Translations under genes and position numbers: made by a program
The notes under the pieces: model-generated
The model's input: the letters and a program-made list of their open reading frames with translations, nothing else
Told to the model about the DNA's origin: nothing
Database searches by the model: none
Source: JARBAU01 sp029237525
Lineage (GTDB): Archaea > Thermoproteota > Nitrososphaeria > Nitrososphaerales > Nitrososphaeraceae
Assembly (NCBI GenBank): GCA_036555705.1
Contig: DATBKT010000208.1
Span: 1-15,554, forward strand
Direction of reading: 5' to 3'
Length of the DNA stretch: 15,554 bases
Shown here: positions 1 to 6,314 of the stretch, in pieces
Numbering within the stretch: position 1 is the first letter of the stretch
Layout of the letters: each line of letters begins with the position of its first letter

Positions 1-130
1 GTGTAAATCTGAAATCCCGTAATGTTCTAATTCTTTGTTGCGAGAATAATCCGTTGGCGAATACGAGAGCCCCGCACACATTACATCGTAGCATTATACG
101 TCTAGTCTTGGTAGGCTTTAACGTAGCCAT
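1..130 (-). CDS. Small CxxC (putative zinc-binding) protein, 5' part only
   Basis: An open frame starts at the ATG at 130-128 and runs off the left edge after 43 codons, with no stop in the visible part. The protein begins MATLKPTKTRRIML and then has R-C-N-V-C-G, a CxxC pair at residues 16 and 19, followed by ALVFANGLFSQQRIRTLRDF. The basic N-terminus followed by one zinc-knuckle-like pair resembles small cysteine-pair proteins I associate with Nitrososphaeria; that link is from memory. A second metal-binding pair, if present, would lie beyond the edge. No clear TATA box was seen just upstream. The function is unknown; nucleic-acid or metal binding is only a guess. The good codon structure and the position at the edge argue for a real gene. 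Confidence 0.5.
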   Translation of the reverse strand, partial: MATLKPTKTRRIMLRCNVCGALVFANGLFSQQRIRTLRDFRFT

Positions 131-608
131 AGAATTGCAAAAAAGGCAATGCACTGTTCGTTCCCATGGTTCAATAATTGACAAGTTACTGTAGTATGGT
201 ATATGATTTCTAAGCTATATATATAGCGGCGAGTGATTGTCGCAGAACAGTTCGGCCTAGTCGGATTTATGCGCGCTTATGAGATCGCCTGTAGGCCGGG
301 CCGGCAAACAAAAGATAGCACTGATGACTTGAAAGTATATGCCGTGCAAGGTAGACGTGAAAAGATGTACAATATCAGTAGAACAAAATAAACTTCCGCC
401 TAAAGAGATTCAAAGATCCTGGGACCAGCAGCATTGGAACAGAAAACAAAGGGGATGATGATGTAACGTAGAGTCATCATAGGCATCGTGTTCGATATAA
501 TGTTGGCATAATGTGTCCCCGACTTCCCGGCGGCTAAATAATCATTTGCTAGTTGTGCAATCATATACTAACGGCCATTGAATTTCTACATATCCATCCT
601 ATTACATC
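131..608. other. Intergenic region with one palindrome and a weak short ORF
   Basis: No convincing gene is seen here. A perfect 14-bp palindrome, GCTATATATATAGC, lies at 214-227. A 39-codon plus-strand frame opens with ATG at 339 and ends with TGA at 456-458; its product starts MPCKVDVKRCTISVEQNKL and has a Trp/Gln/His-rich end. The product is protein-like, but I could not assign it to a family and I give it low weight. No tRNA or rRNA was recognised. Confidence 0.4.
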
Positions 609-620
609 AGCTTTTTAAAT
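609..620 (+). promoter_or_regulatory. TATA-like box for the SDR gene
   Basis: The sequence GCTTTTTAAATC is centred about 26 nt before the ATG at 641, the spacing expected for a leaderless archaeal transcript. No Shine-Dalgarno sequence lies between the box and the start. Confidence 0.4.
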
Positions 621-640
621 CTTAAATTACATATCCCTCT

Positions 641-1375
641 ATGTCAAAAAAGTTAGATGACAGAATAGCTGTCATTACCGGAGCCACCAGCGGCATGGCG
701 CTTGCTACAGCTAAATTATTCGTCGAGGAATGAGCATATGTCTTCATTACCGGCCGCAACCAAGAAAGGCTAGACAAAGCAGTCAAAGAAGTCGGCAAGA
801 ACATTACAGGCGTACAGGGCGATGCTGGCAGTCTATCTGACCTCGATCGACTGTTCGAGACGGTCAAAAGGGAGAAAGGTCGTATCGACATCCTATTTGC
901 TAGTGCCGGTATTGGCGAGCTCAACAAACCCCTCGGCTCCATTACCGAGAAAGGCTTCGATGACATATTTAACGTCAACGTTCGCGGGACTTCGTTTACT
1001 ATTCAAAAGGCTCTGCCACTCATGAAGGACGGTGGGTCAATCATTCTAAATAGTTCTATTGCCGGAGTAAAGGGATTTCCAGGCACTACCGTCTACAGCG
1101 CCAGCAAAGCGGCCGTCCGTTCTTTCGCCAGAACTTGGACTGCAGAGCTCAAAGGAAGGATTAGAGTTAATGTGATTAGTCCAGGTACGATAGATACCGC
1201 AATATTTGATGATGTTCCCCAAGAAATGAAGGACAGCTTCGTTTCCATAATCCCTATGGCTCGAATGGGCCAGCCGCGTGAGATCGCAAACGCTGCGCTT
1301 TTTCTGGCGTCAGATGATTCCAGTTTCGTTACTGGCATAGAGATGTTCGTTGACGGGGGCACAGCACAGATTTAA
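641..1375 (+). pseudogene. Short-chain dehydrogenase/reductase (SDR) interrupted by one TGA
   Basis: Read from the ATG at 641, this is one continuous 244-residue SDR frame apart from a single TGA at 731-733 (codon 31). It falls where SDRs normally have the Gly of a GAxV-type strand end (here EE-stop-AYVFITGR), so a GGA-to-TGA change explains it. The Rossmann motif reads TGATSGMALA, with Ala in place of the third Gly of TGxxxGxG. Further on are the NxG-type core, the catalytic Ser in LNSSIAG, the YSASK catalytic Tyr/Lys, and the usual SPGTIDT and FVDGG end. The family makes NAD(P)-dependent alcohol or ketone reductases; the substrate is unknown. The part after the stop has an ATG only at 1022, which would lack the cofactor site. 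The gene looks richer in GC than its neighbours, which suggests recent transfer. A base-call error at 731 is the main alternative. Confidence 0.8.
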
Positions 1376-1428
1376 TTGAAAGCACTAATCACTGGGAGTT
1401 CTAGATACGAAATCTTTCAACGTTATAA

Positions 1429-1794
1429 TATCGTTATCATCTTACTGTTATAGGTGCACCTGGACCGAATCTCTACATTGCGAAGGAAATATCTGAATCT
1501 GATACATATGACATTGATACTGCCGGCAATATCAATAATGAATACACCCATAACCACAGTAGTTTCAAGATTGCTGGCGGTAAATCAGGTATGAAAGTCT
1601 CCTGGCAAGTTACAGGCATTCGTAAGGATCCATGGGCAAATGCTCACCGTGTACAGGTTGAGGAAGATAAGCAAGATAAAGAGCGAGGTTATTACATATA
1701 TCCAGAACTTTATGGTCAGCCGACAGACAAGGGAATTGGTCGCTTGCTCATTTCACAAGAAATGAAAGTGCCATTAATAACTAAGAACAAATGA
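1429..1794 (+). pseudogene. C-terminal remnant of a larger protein (tail domain with KVSWQVTGIR)
   Basis: An open frame from just after a TAA at 1426-1428 to the TGA at 1792-1794 encodes a domain tail, LTVIGAPGPNLYIAKEIS, then SFKIAGGKSGMKVSWQVTGI and ERGYYIYPELYGQP. I recognise this as the conserved C-terminal module of long beta-rich proteins in bacteria and archaea, where the sequence normally continues upstream as ...YRYQLT. Here YRYHLT follows directly after the stop, so the homology reaches back to it and the protein is broken at that point. An ATG at 1591 would give only 67 residues, starting inside the domain. The stretch between YIAKEIS and SFKIAGG, rich in Asn, Asp and His, looks longer than usual. 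The match is from memory; function of the module is not known to me. Confidence 0.6.
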
Positions 1795-1988
1795 AGTGTA
1801 GGAAAAAATACCTTCACTGATAAAAAGAAAACTGGGACCATAGTCATACCTTTAATCGGGTTACAGTCCTATTACAAGGTGATTTAAACAATGGAGCCAT
1901 GTATTCCAATCAATCAGCCAATATTAGAGCTGTTGACCATGAAGTTATTATGTGCGTTGTGTTTCACGGATAGGATTGTGGCTGTGCC
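1795..1988. other. Non-coding stretch
   Basis: No frame with protein-like content, RNA gene or repeat was seen between the remnant upstream and the minus-strand gene that ends at 1989. Confidence 0.4.
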
Positions 1989-2201
1989 TCATGGTAGTGG
2001 CGGTGGCTCGTTATGTCCTGGTCCTGTAAATGTGTCATGACAGCCTTGAAAATCTTGTAATTCAGGCGGGAATGTTTTCTGAAGCTGTATACATTGTCCA
2101 TTATTTCCGCTCGAGTCAGCATATACTGTAGTTGTGCTTACCACTAACGTTAGCACTATCACCATTGTTACTGCTGCTACTGTTTCTATTCTAATAGTCA
2201 T
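1989..2201 (-). CDS. Small secreted protein of unknown function
   Basis: Seventy residues from the ATG at 2201: a short basic N-terminus (MTIRIE), a hydrophobic stretch TVAAVTMVIVLTLVVSTTTV, then an AD-type cleavage site. The mature part is about 45 residues with two Cys (GQCIQLQ and QGCHDT) and ends in a Pro-rich tail (NEPPPLP). This is a typical exported small protein; the two Cys could form a disulfide. I do not recognise the family. A GTG at 2225 in the same frame would add eight residues, but it overlaps the TATA box at 2225-2232, which fits a leaderless transcript starting at or near the ATG at 2201. The neighbouring plus-strand ORF is a remnant, so no operon partner is evident. Confidence 0.5.
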   Translation of the reverse strand: MTIRIETVAAVTMVIVLTLVVSTTTVYADSSGNNGQCIQLQKTFPPELQDFQGCHDTFTGPGHNEPPPLP

Positions 2202-2224
2202 CAATTGGTATGATGCCTTATTCA

Positions 2225-2232
2225 CTTTATAC
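2225..2232 (-). promoter_or_regulatory. TATA box for the small secreted protein
   Basis: On the minus strand the box reads GTATAAAG, centred about 27 nt before the ATG at 2201. This spacing decides the start in favour of 2201 rather than the upstream GTG. Confidence 0.5.
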
Positions 2233-2270
2233 AGGCATGTTTATTGTTTTTAACAATATTGAGAAACTAA

Positions 2271-2492
2271 AAGGATAATCACCCCCAATGTGGGACAAAT
2301 GATAAAGATGCACCTGCCTCAATTACGGGTGGTCTGGCTGCTGTAGTGAGAGATCCAAACAACATGGAAGTTTATTGGATAGACATTAATGGTAGTGTGC
2401 TTGGTAGATCTTGGATTTCCGGTAACTGGCAGGACAAATACGTAGCTGGACCTACTACACCTCCTGGTAAAAGATACATGCAACTTTCTTAG
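2271..2492 (+). pseudogene. Remnant of a lectin-like beta-propeller repeat with a DUF1326-like tail
   Basis: This frame is open from just after a TAA (2268-2270) to the TAG at 2490-2492 and has no start that would include the domain. The product contains GGLAAVVRDPNNMEVYWIDI then NGSVLGRSWISGNW, which resembles one repeat of the PLL/tectonin-like sugar-binding propellers (AAVSRNPNHMEVWW...GSVQ type). Only about one blade is present, where such proteins have several. The C-terminus then reads AGPTTPPGKRYMQLS. The DNA for GPTTPPGKR is part of a 29-bp exact copy of the DUF1326 gene at 4539-4567, in inverted orientation and in the same reading frame. The lectin assignment is by motif only. Confidence 0.45.
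2446..2474 (+). repeat. Left copy of an exact 29-bp inverted repeat
   Basis: These 29 bases are identical to the reverse complement of 4539-4567, and the flanking bases differ on both sides. Both copies are read in the same frame, giving GPTTPPGKR: here on the plus strand at the end of the lectin-like ORF, there on the minus strand inside the DUF1326 gene. Confidence 0.9.
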
Positions 2493-2528
2493 ATTCAATG
2501 TATCGTTATTCGTACAGGTAAAATTGTA

Positions 2529-2556
2529 ACACTCTGAATGATAGTTTGGAGAGTGT
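2529..2556. repeat. Short inverted repeat (7-bp arms)
   Basis: ACACTCT at 2529-2535 pairs with AGAGTGT at 2550-2556 across a 14-nt loop, downstream of the lectin-like remnant. It could be a weak RNA hairpin; no function is shown. Confidence 0.3.
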
Positions 2557-2591
2557 GTCCCTAGCCTGATCATAACTACTTATAACCCATT

Positions 2592-2843
2592 TCAAGCTTT
2601 AAGAGAAGCACAACCTAGTATAAGTTTAGGATATTTTATCAAAAATCCAGTTACAATACAGTATTTAATCTTTTGATTATCCACAGAGCTAGATAGGGAT
2701 ATATCCATACTATAATCGTATACAGTTTCTAAAAAATAGTTATTTGATGAAGAATTATATAATTTAATAGGTCTAGTTTGATATACGAAGCATTTCCATA
2801 TCATCGTCAATGCGTTAACTTCAGCTAGAATACGGCTAAACAT
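2592..2843 (-). CDS. Hypothetical 83-residue protein, doubtful
   Basis: The ATG at 2843 overlaps the stop of the upstream degraded frame in a TAATG arrangement, as in translationally coupled genes. The product begins MFSRILAEVNALTMIWKCF and has mixed Ser/Asn-rich and hydrophobic segments, with no motif I recognise. It may be a real small gene or part of the same decayed locus as the frame upstream. The arrangement is the main support; the amino-acid composition alone does not settle it. Confidence 0.25.
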   Translation of the reverse strand: MFSRILAEVNALTMIWKCFVYQTRPIKLYNSSSNNYFLETVYDYSMDISLSSSVDNQKIKYCIVTGFLIKYPKLILGCASLKA

Positions 2844-3089
2844 TATTTACCTTCAATAATCACAGGCTTATCGTTGTCGATAATTTCACTTATGCGATTT
2901 AGCAACTCTTCATTACCAATAATAGTAATAGCCGCTATCAAAATATATGGTTTGTAATATACAGAAACTAATCAATAAAACAATAATAATGAGGTTTCTA
3001 TTGTGTCTCTCCTATTATAATATACTATTTCTTGATACTTCATTCCATTCTTTGACATTTGTTAGTATAAGTTGATAATTTGGGTCCAT
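2843..3089 (-). pseudogene. Degraded minus-strand gene, unknown function
   Basis: From the ATG at 3089 the frame reads MDPNYQLILTNVKEWNEVSR. It then hits stops, but a one-base shift continues as NRRDTIETSLLLFY, then TGA, then LVSVYYKPYILIAAITIIG and NEELLNRISEIIDNDKPVII ending EGK and TAA at 2845-2843. The pieces are protein-like, line up in order and need one frameshift plus one stop (TGA, possibly once TGG). The middle is hydrophobic enough for a membrane segment. KPVIIEGK resembles the start of a TOPRIM motif, but too little is left to claim that. I do not recognise the family. Confidence 0.35.
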
Positions 3090-3170
3090 AGTTCAGAATG
3101 GCCAATAACTGTTTTATGTCTCAGACATAGACTGCAGTACTAAAAATTACAGCTAAATCAATTTACTATC

Positions 3171-3284
3171 CTATGGACTATGTTGCCTATTATAATGTTC
3201 CATAAATTCAGATTCGCTTTCAAATGTTGAATTGCATTTGCTGCACATGACAGGTCCTCCATTTCTATCTCTATCCGTGGACAT
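3171..3284 (-). CDS. C2H2 zinc-finger microprotein, 37 residues
   Basis: The ATG at 3284 and TAG at 3173-3171 enclose 37 codons. The protein starts MSTDRDRNGGPVM and then holds one complete C2H2 finger: Cys14 and Cys17 (CSKC), twelve residues with Phe21 and Phe27 as the hydrophobic core, then His30 and His35 (HYNRQH). The spacing C-X2-C-X12-H-X4-H is canonical. A TATA box at 3316-3310 ends 25 nt before the ATG, so the message is probably leaderless. Single-finger microproteins are common in Nitrososphaeria as I recall and are presumed to bind DNA or RNA, or to act as protein-interaction modules; the target is unknown. It lies downstream of the DUF72 gene on the same strand but has its own promoter. 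Confidence 0.7.
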   Translation of the reverse strand: MSTDRDRNGGPVMCSKCNSTFESESEFMEHYNRQHSP

Positions 3285-3309
3285 TAATCTGTATTTACGT
3301 ATTTATCAT

Positions 3310-3316
3310 TTTTATA
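3310..3316 (-). promoter_or_regulatory. TATA box for the zinc-finger microprotein
   Basis: On the minus strand the box reads TATAAAA (within CTATAAAAAT), 25 nt before the ATG at 3284. The spacing fits leaderless transcription and supports the short gene being real. Confidence 0.5.
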
Positions 3317-3337
3317 GATTTCAGATAAATCTAGATC

Positions 3338-3418
3338 TTATCTTATTCTATCACCGAAAATCTCAAGGCCTGGTAGATTATTACAGACAGTGCATTTGGT
3401 TGGATTGCAGAAATTACA
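3338..3418 (-). pseudogene. Out-of-frame Cys-rich tail after the DUF72 gene
   Basis: Overlapping the DUF72 stop but in the next frame, the sequence reads LPNCNFCNPTKCTVCNN and then LPGLEIFGDRIR, followed by TAA at 3340-3338. The arrangement C-X2-C-X4-C-X2-C is a classic metal-binding pattern. There is no start codon between the preceding in-frame TAG and the first Cys, so it cannot easily be a gene of its own. It fits best as the former C-terminus of the DUF72 protein, cut off by a small indel near 3420. Confidence 0.4.
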
Positions 3419-4346
3419 GTTTGGCAGTCTTAGCTATGCTATTGCTTTCTTTGGAGAGATATTTCTCCGCATGTTCTAATGTATTTGATTCAAGCTGAGT
3501 TAAAGGTGCGTCAGTCAATTCCTTAAATTGTAGTGCATTAACAACAGCCTTACCTCCATAATGGTTATTAAAATACACTCTAAGAACTTTCGTCTGACTT
3601 TTTATTTGGTTCACTTTTTCAATCCAAGGTTCTAATTCTTGTTTTGAATACAAATAATTATACCAATAATGACCATTGGTATTTCTACCATGAAACCTAA
3701 TAAAGGAGTGATCTGGAGTAGTTATTATAACATCAGACAAGAATTGCAAATTTTCTTTTGCTGGTGAATCTGTGATTACTGCTGCAATATTATACTGCTT
3801 TAACATTTCCCATGGACCTTCTGTCTTCCATGAAGGATGTCTGAATTCAACAGCATAATCATACTTGCTATTATTCTTGTCCGTATTGGGTAGTCTATCA
3901 AGAAAGCGTTCTATATTTCTGAAATCATTAACAGTAAAGCTAGGTGGTAATTGAATCAAGATCGCTCCTAGCTTATTAGCTATTTTCAGTGGGGATATCT
4001 TGTCAATAAATTCTTCAAAGTCTGTCATAGCACCTTTATCTATGTCTAATCTTTTTTGATGTGTGATTGTTTCTGGCACCTTAATAGAAAATTGAAATCT
4101 CTCAGGAGTAGCCTTAGTCATTCCAATAAACGTGCCTTTGGTCATTTTTGAATAGAATCTGTTATAAAATGTGGAATCCATTTCTGCGGTTTCAAAGAAT
4201 TGAGAGTAGTAGCGTAGCCGCTTAGTTTCTTTATCGGGGTAGAAAACTCCAGTCCATCCACCTTTATTAGGAGTATCAGGATAATTCCATCCAGAACAAC
4301 CTATTAGAAATGAGGAGGAGGTTCTTTGTCTATCCTCTGAGATCAT
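3414..4346 (-). CDS. DUF72 family protein (YecE-like TIM barrel)
   Basis: A 310-residue protein with clear DUF72 landmarks in order: IGCSGWNYPDTP near residue 14, GVFYP, ETAEMDSTFYN, FSIKVPETITHQKR, IQLPPSF, AVEFRHPSW, AAVITDSP, FIRFHGRN and the C-terminal YFNNHYGGKAVVNALQF. The fold is a TIM barrel related to sugar-phosphate isomerases and endonuclease IV; the reaction is unknown. A cytosolic location is expected, since there is no signal peptide. The start is the ATG at 4346, 36 nt after the stop of the DUF1326 gene, so the two are probably co-transcribed. The last 45 residues extend past the usual family end, and a Cys-rich stretch continues in another frame just after the stop, suggesting a lost tail. 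Confidence 0.85.
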   Translation of the reverse strand: MISEDRQRTSSSFLIGCSGWNYPDTPNKGGWTGVFYPDKETKRLRYYSQFFETAEMDSTFYNRFYSKMTKGTFIGMTKATPERFQFSIKVPETITHQKRLDIDKGAMTDFEEFIDKISPLKIANKLGAILIQLPPSFTVNDFRNIERFLDRLPNTDKNNSKYDYAVEFRHPSWKTEGPWEMLKQYNIAAVITDSPAKENLQFLSDVIITTPDHSFIRFHGRNTNGHYWYNYLYSKQELEPWIEKVNQIKSQTKVLRVYFNNHYGGKAVVNALQFKELTDAPLTQLESNTLEHAEKYLSKESNSIAKTAKL

Positions 4347-4382
4347 GATTATGAATTATGTATGCATATTGAGTTATTATTT

Positions 4383-5051
4383 TTATGGACCACTCCAATC
4401 AAAAGGAATATGCTTACTTGATCTTCCTTTTCTTGCCCATTTGAAGCCCAATGCATCAGCCTCATCAGCAAGAGATCTTCCCCATGTCGCGACTCCTCCT
4501 GGTCCTACTTCACTTCCAGGTGGGTTAATAGTTTGAACTCTTTTACCAGGAGGTGTAGTAGGTCCAGTTAACGCTTCAGCTTTTGCTAGAACTTTACCTG
4601 GTATCTCTGCACTCCAATAAGAGAGATCGTCTGCTATTTCAAATTTAATAGGTGCATATTCTATTCCGTGAACTTCTCCTAAAAGCTTTCCAAATTCAGC
4701 CATAAAACCACCGGCTCTTCCACTAAAAATCAAATTGAGAGCTTCTCGCTGTTGTTCGTTGGCTTTCTCATCAAAAAAGATTGCCACATTAAGCTTTGTT
4801 TTTCCATCGCCCGCCCAGATATTCCCTTTAAAGCTATCTATGACCAATACATTTAAGCCATCAAGAATTGTCTCTCCATAACTACCTCGATTTATATGAT
4901 ATGCCATAATACCATCACAGTCTTCATATGTAGGAGTTTGAGCAAATGTGCATGGACATGGTATATTGCATTTACAAACATCAAACCAGTCCCCTGAAAC
5001 CTTCCAGCTTGGAGTATTATTATTATTATTATTAATGGCTGCTGCCGCCAT
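4383..5051 (-). CDS. DUF1326 domain protein, intact copy
   Basis: A 222-residue protein with the DUF1326 signature: W-K-V-S-G-D-W-F, then C26-K-C28-N-I-P-C32-P-C34, C45 in YEDCDG, the YHINRGSYG strand, FFDEKANEQQ and FSGRAGGFMAEFG. The five Cys suggest a metal or redox site, but no activity is established for the family. The last 60 residues include TGPTTPPGKR (part of the 29-bp repeat) and end WARKGRSSKHIPFDWSGP, giving full family length. The N-terminus carries six Asn from an AAT run. The ATG at 5051 lies about 25 nt after a TATA-like box, so the message is probably leaderless. The DUF72 gene follows 36 nt downstream on the same strand. A damaged paralogue is transcribed divergently. Confidence 0.85.
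   Translation of the reverse strand: MAAAAINNNNNNTPSWKVSGDWFDVCKCNIPCPCTFAQTPTYEDCDGIMAYHINRGSYGETILDGLNVLVIDSFKGNIWAGDGKTKLNVAIFFDEKANEQQREALNLIFSGRAGGFMAEFGKLLGEVHGIEYAPIKFEIADDLSYWSAEIPGKVLAKAEALTGPTTPPGKRVQTINPPGSEVGPGGVATWGRSLADEADALGFKWARKGRSSKHIPFDWSGP
4539..4567 (-). repeat. Right copy of the exact 29-bp inverted repeat
   Basis: This is the reverse complement of 2446-2474, with no mismatch over 29 bases. It encodes GPTTPPGKR inside the DUF1326 gene. The 2.1 kb between the copies holds the zinc-finger gene, the DUF72 gene and the 3' end of the DUF1326 gene. Confidence 0.9.
5015..5034. repeat. Trinucleotide microsatellite inside the DUF1326 gene
   Basis: About six and a half copies of ATT (AAT on the coding strand) encode six consecutive Asn near the N-terminus of the DUF1326 protein. 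The length can change in whole codons without breaking the frame. Confidence 0.8.
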
Positions 5052-5071
5052 AGCATTTGCTGCAAAGGGAA

Positions 5072-5080
5072 CTATTTTAG
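5072..5080 (-). promoter_or_regulatory. TATA-like box for the DUF1326/DUF72 pair
   Basis: On the minus strand the box reads CTAAAATAG, centred about 25 nt before the ATG at 5051. It shares the 144-bp divergent intergenic region with the promoter of the second DUF1326 gene. Confidence 0.4.
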
Positions 5081-5150
5081 CATTTCATGTACTAACAAAA
5101 GGAAACTCAAACACAATTAAAGACAACAGAAATCAAAAATAATCAAAATG

Positions 5151-5165
5151 TTATAAACTTTATAT
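5151..5165 (+). promoter_or_regulatory. TATA-like box for the second DUF1326 gene
   Basis: TTATAAACTTTATAT offers two overlapping boxes. The second, TTTATAT at 5159-5165, would place the transcript start near 5188, about 8 nt before the GTG at 5196. Confidence 0.4.
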
Positions 5166-5195
5166 CACTGTGATTGGCTTTGAAATGTACCTTGA

Positions 5196-5869
5196 GTGCA
5201 ACCTACCATTACAGATAACAACGAAAGCACTACTGGTACAAAAGACATGTCAGAAATATCACCTCAATCATTATCATGGAAACTTGAAGGAGATTATTTT
5301 GAAGGATGTAATTGTGATATTGTGTGTCCCTGTGTTTACCTTTTGGATCCTGATGAGGGTGACTGTCATGTCACATGTGCATGGCATATACAGAAGGGAA
5401 ATTATGGAAACACAGATCTGAGCAATCTCAATGTGGTTGCACTATTTAATACTCCAGGTAACATGGCTACAGGGCCAAAATGGAAAGCAGCGCTGTATAT
5501 AGACGAAAGAGCAACACAAGAACAAAAAGATCTAATCCTGAAAATATATTCTGGACAAGCAGGAGGATTTTTTGCTGTGACGCATAATTTTATTGGTGAA
5601 ATGCTTGGGGTAAAATCTGTTCCTAGAATTTGGTATTGAGTGAAAGCGAAGATAGCTTAGAATAAATGATGCATTAGATTTAGATACAGAAGCAATTGAA
5701 GGAGGAGACAAAAGCAGAGATTCAGTTGTAAGTAATGTACCATTTACGGTAGTACCAGGCGCTGACATGAGTGTTGCACGTTCAAGCAAATACAATTATA
5801 ATGACCATGGAATGGAATAACTCTGGCAAAAATAGCTTCCATTGTAGATTTAAGTATAGTCCCTATTGA
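5196..5869 (+). pseudogene. Second DUF1326 gene, frameshifted after two thirds
   Basis: The first frame begins at a GTG (5196), directly after a TGA; ATG at 5247 is the alternative start. It runs 147 residues with the family signature: SWKLEGDYFEGCNCDIVCPC with C38, C40, C44 and C46, then C57 and C61, YIDERATQEQ and YSGQAGGFFAV. It stops at 5637-5639 after SVPRIWY, about 60 residues short. A shifted frame carries on the homology: EFGIE-stop-KRR-stop-LRINDALDLD, then SVVSNVPFTVVPGADMSVAR and YNYNDHGME. A second shift then gives WNNSGKNSFHCRFKYSPY and TGA at 5867-5869. The second break looks like loss of one unit of a GGAAT tandem repeat. So there are two frameshifts and two nonsense codons. 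The 147-residue product keeps the Cys core and might still be made. The paralogue at 4383-5051 is intact. Confidence 0.75.
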
Positions 5870-5964
5870 TAACTGCAGTAGTAGTAGAAGAAACAATTCC
5901 TAATTTTCCCAACAAAATCGAAAGTTTCTAATGCAGCCAACGTAAATATACAGTTGGCTAATCG

Positions 5965-6105
5965 ATGACGTTCAAAGACCTAAAGAAAAGAGTCAGTTTA
6001 GGATTATCAAAGAAATCCATATTCTTTGAGAAATTATGCAATAAACCATTTTGGATTTGGAACATTGAGCAGCACAACAACAAGGCATCAATAATAAGCA
6101 GATAG
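5965..6105 (+). pseudogene. N-terminal fragment of a larger protein (KPFWIWN)
   Basis: A 46-codon frame from the ATG at 5965 to the TAG at 6103-6105 encodes MTFKDLKKRVSLGLSK, then FEKLCNKPFWIWNIEQHNNK. From memory this matches the N-terminus of a large Nitrososphaeria protein that begins MTF-DL-K and has KPFWIWN followed by E-x-H and is sometimes labelled terminase-like; I cannot verify this here. Here it stops after the first 46 residues, so it is a stub. If the terminase link holds, it would be a relic of a virus or integrated element. Confidence 0.4.
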
Positions 6106-6151
6106 CTTTTTTGCGGTTAACCATTTTTACATATTCAAAATGAAATGGATA

Positions 6152-6268
6152 TGAAAAGAGCTGGATTAGCTTCTTGCATTAGATGAAGAATCTATATCTT
6201 ATAATGATATACTTGATGCTTTTAGATTAGCTTTGAAGTTCTATCACTTTCAAGAAAGGTATGATTAA
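6152..6268 (+). pseudogene. Short C-terminal gene fragment, unknown family
   Basis: A frame reads KELD, then TAG at 6167-6169, then LLALDEESISYNDILDAFRL ALKFYHFQERYD and TAA at 6266-6268. The stretch after the stop is strongly protein-like (an amphipathic helical end) and has no start codon of its own, so it is the tail of a lost gene. I do not recognise the family. Confidence 0.35.
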
Positions 6269-6314
6269 GGGGACTTCTTATTTCAAGTACTGTACAATTA
6301 TTGCTTTGACATCT

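Noticed and set aside
731..733. TGA in the SDR gene read as selenocysteine
   Set aside because: The position is a Gly in the family and not a catalytic Cys site, no SECIS-like hairpin was seen, and this archaeal group is not known to use selenocysteine.
622..978. Minus-strand ORF of 118 codons
   Set aside because: Antisense to the SDR frame, whose motifs are clear.
2319..2573. Minus-strand ORF of 84 codons
   Set aside because: Antisense to the lectin-like remnant, with no recognisable content.
2446..4567. The 29-bp inverted repeats as ends of an insertion sequence
   Set aside because: No transposase lies between them, no target duplication flanks them, and both copies are in coding frames.
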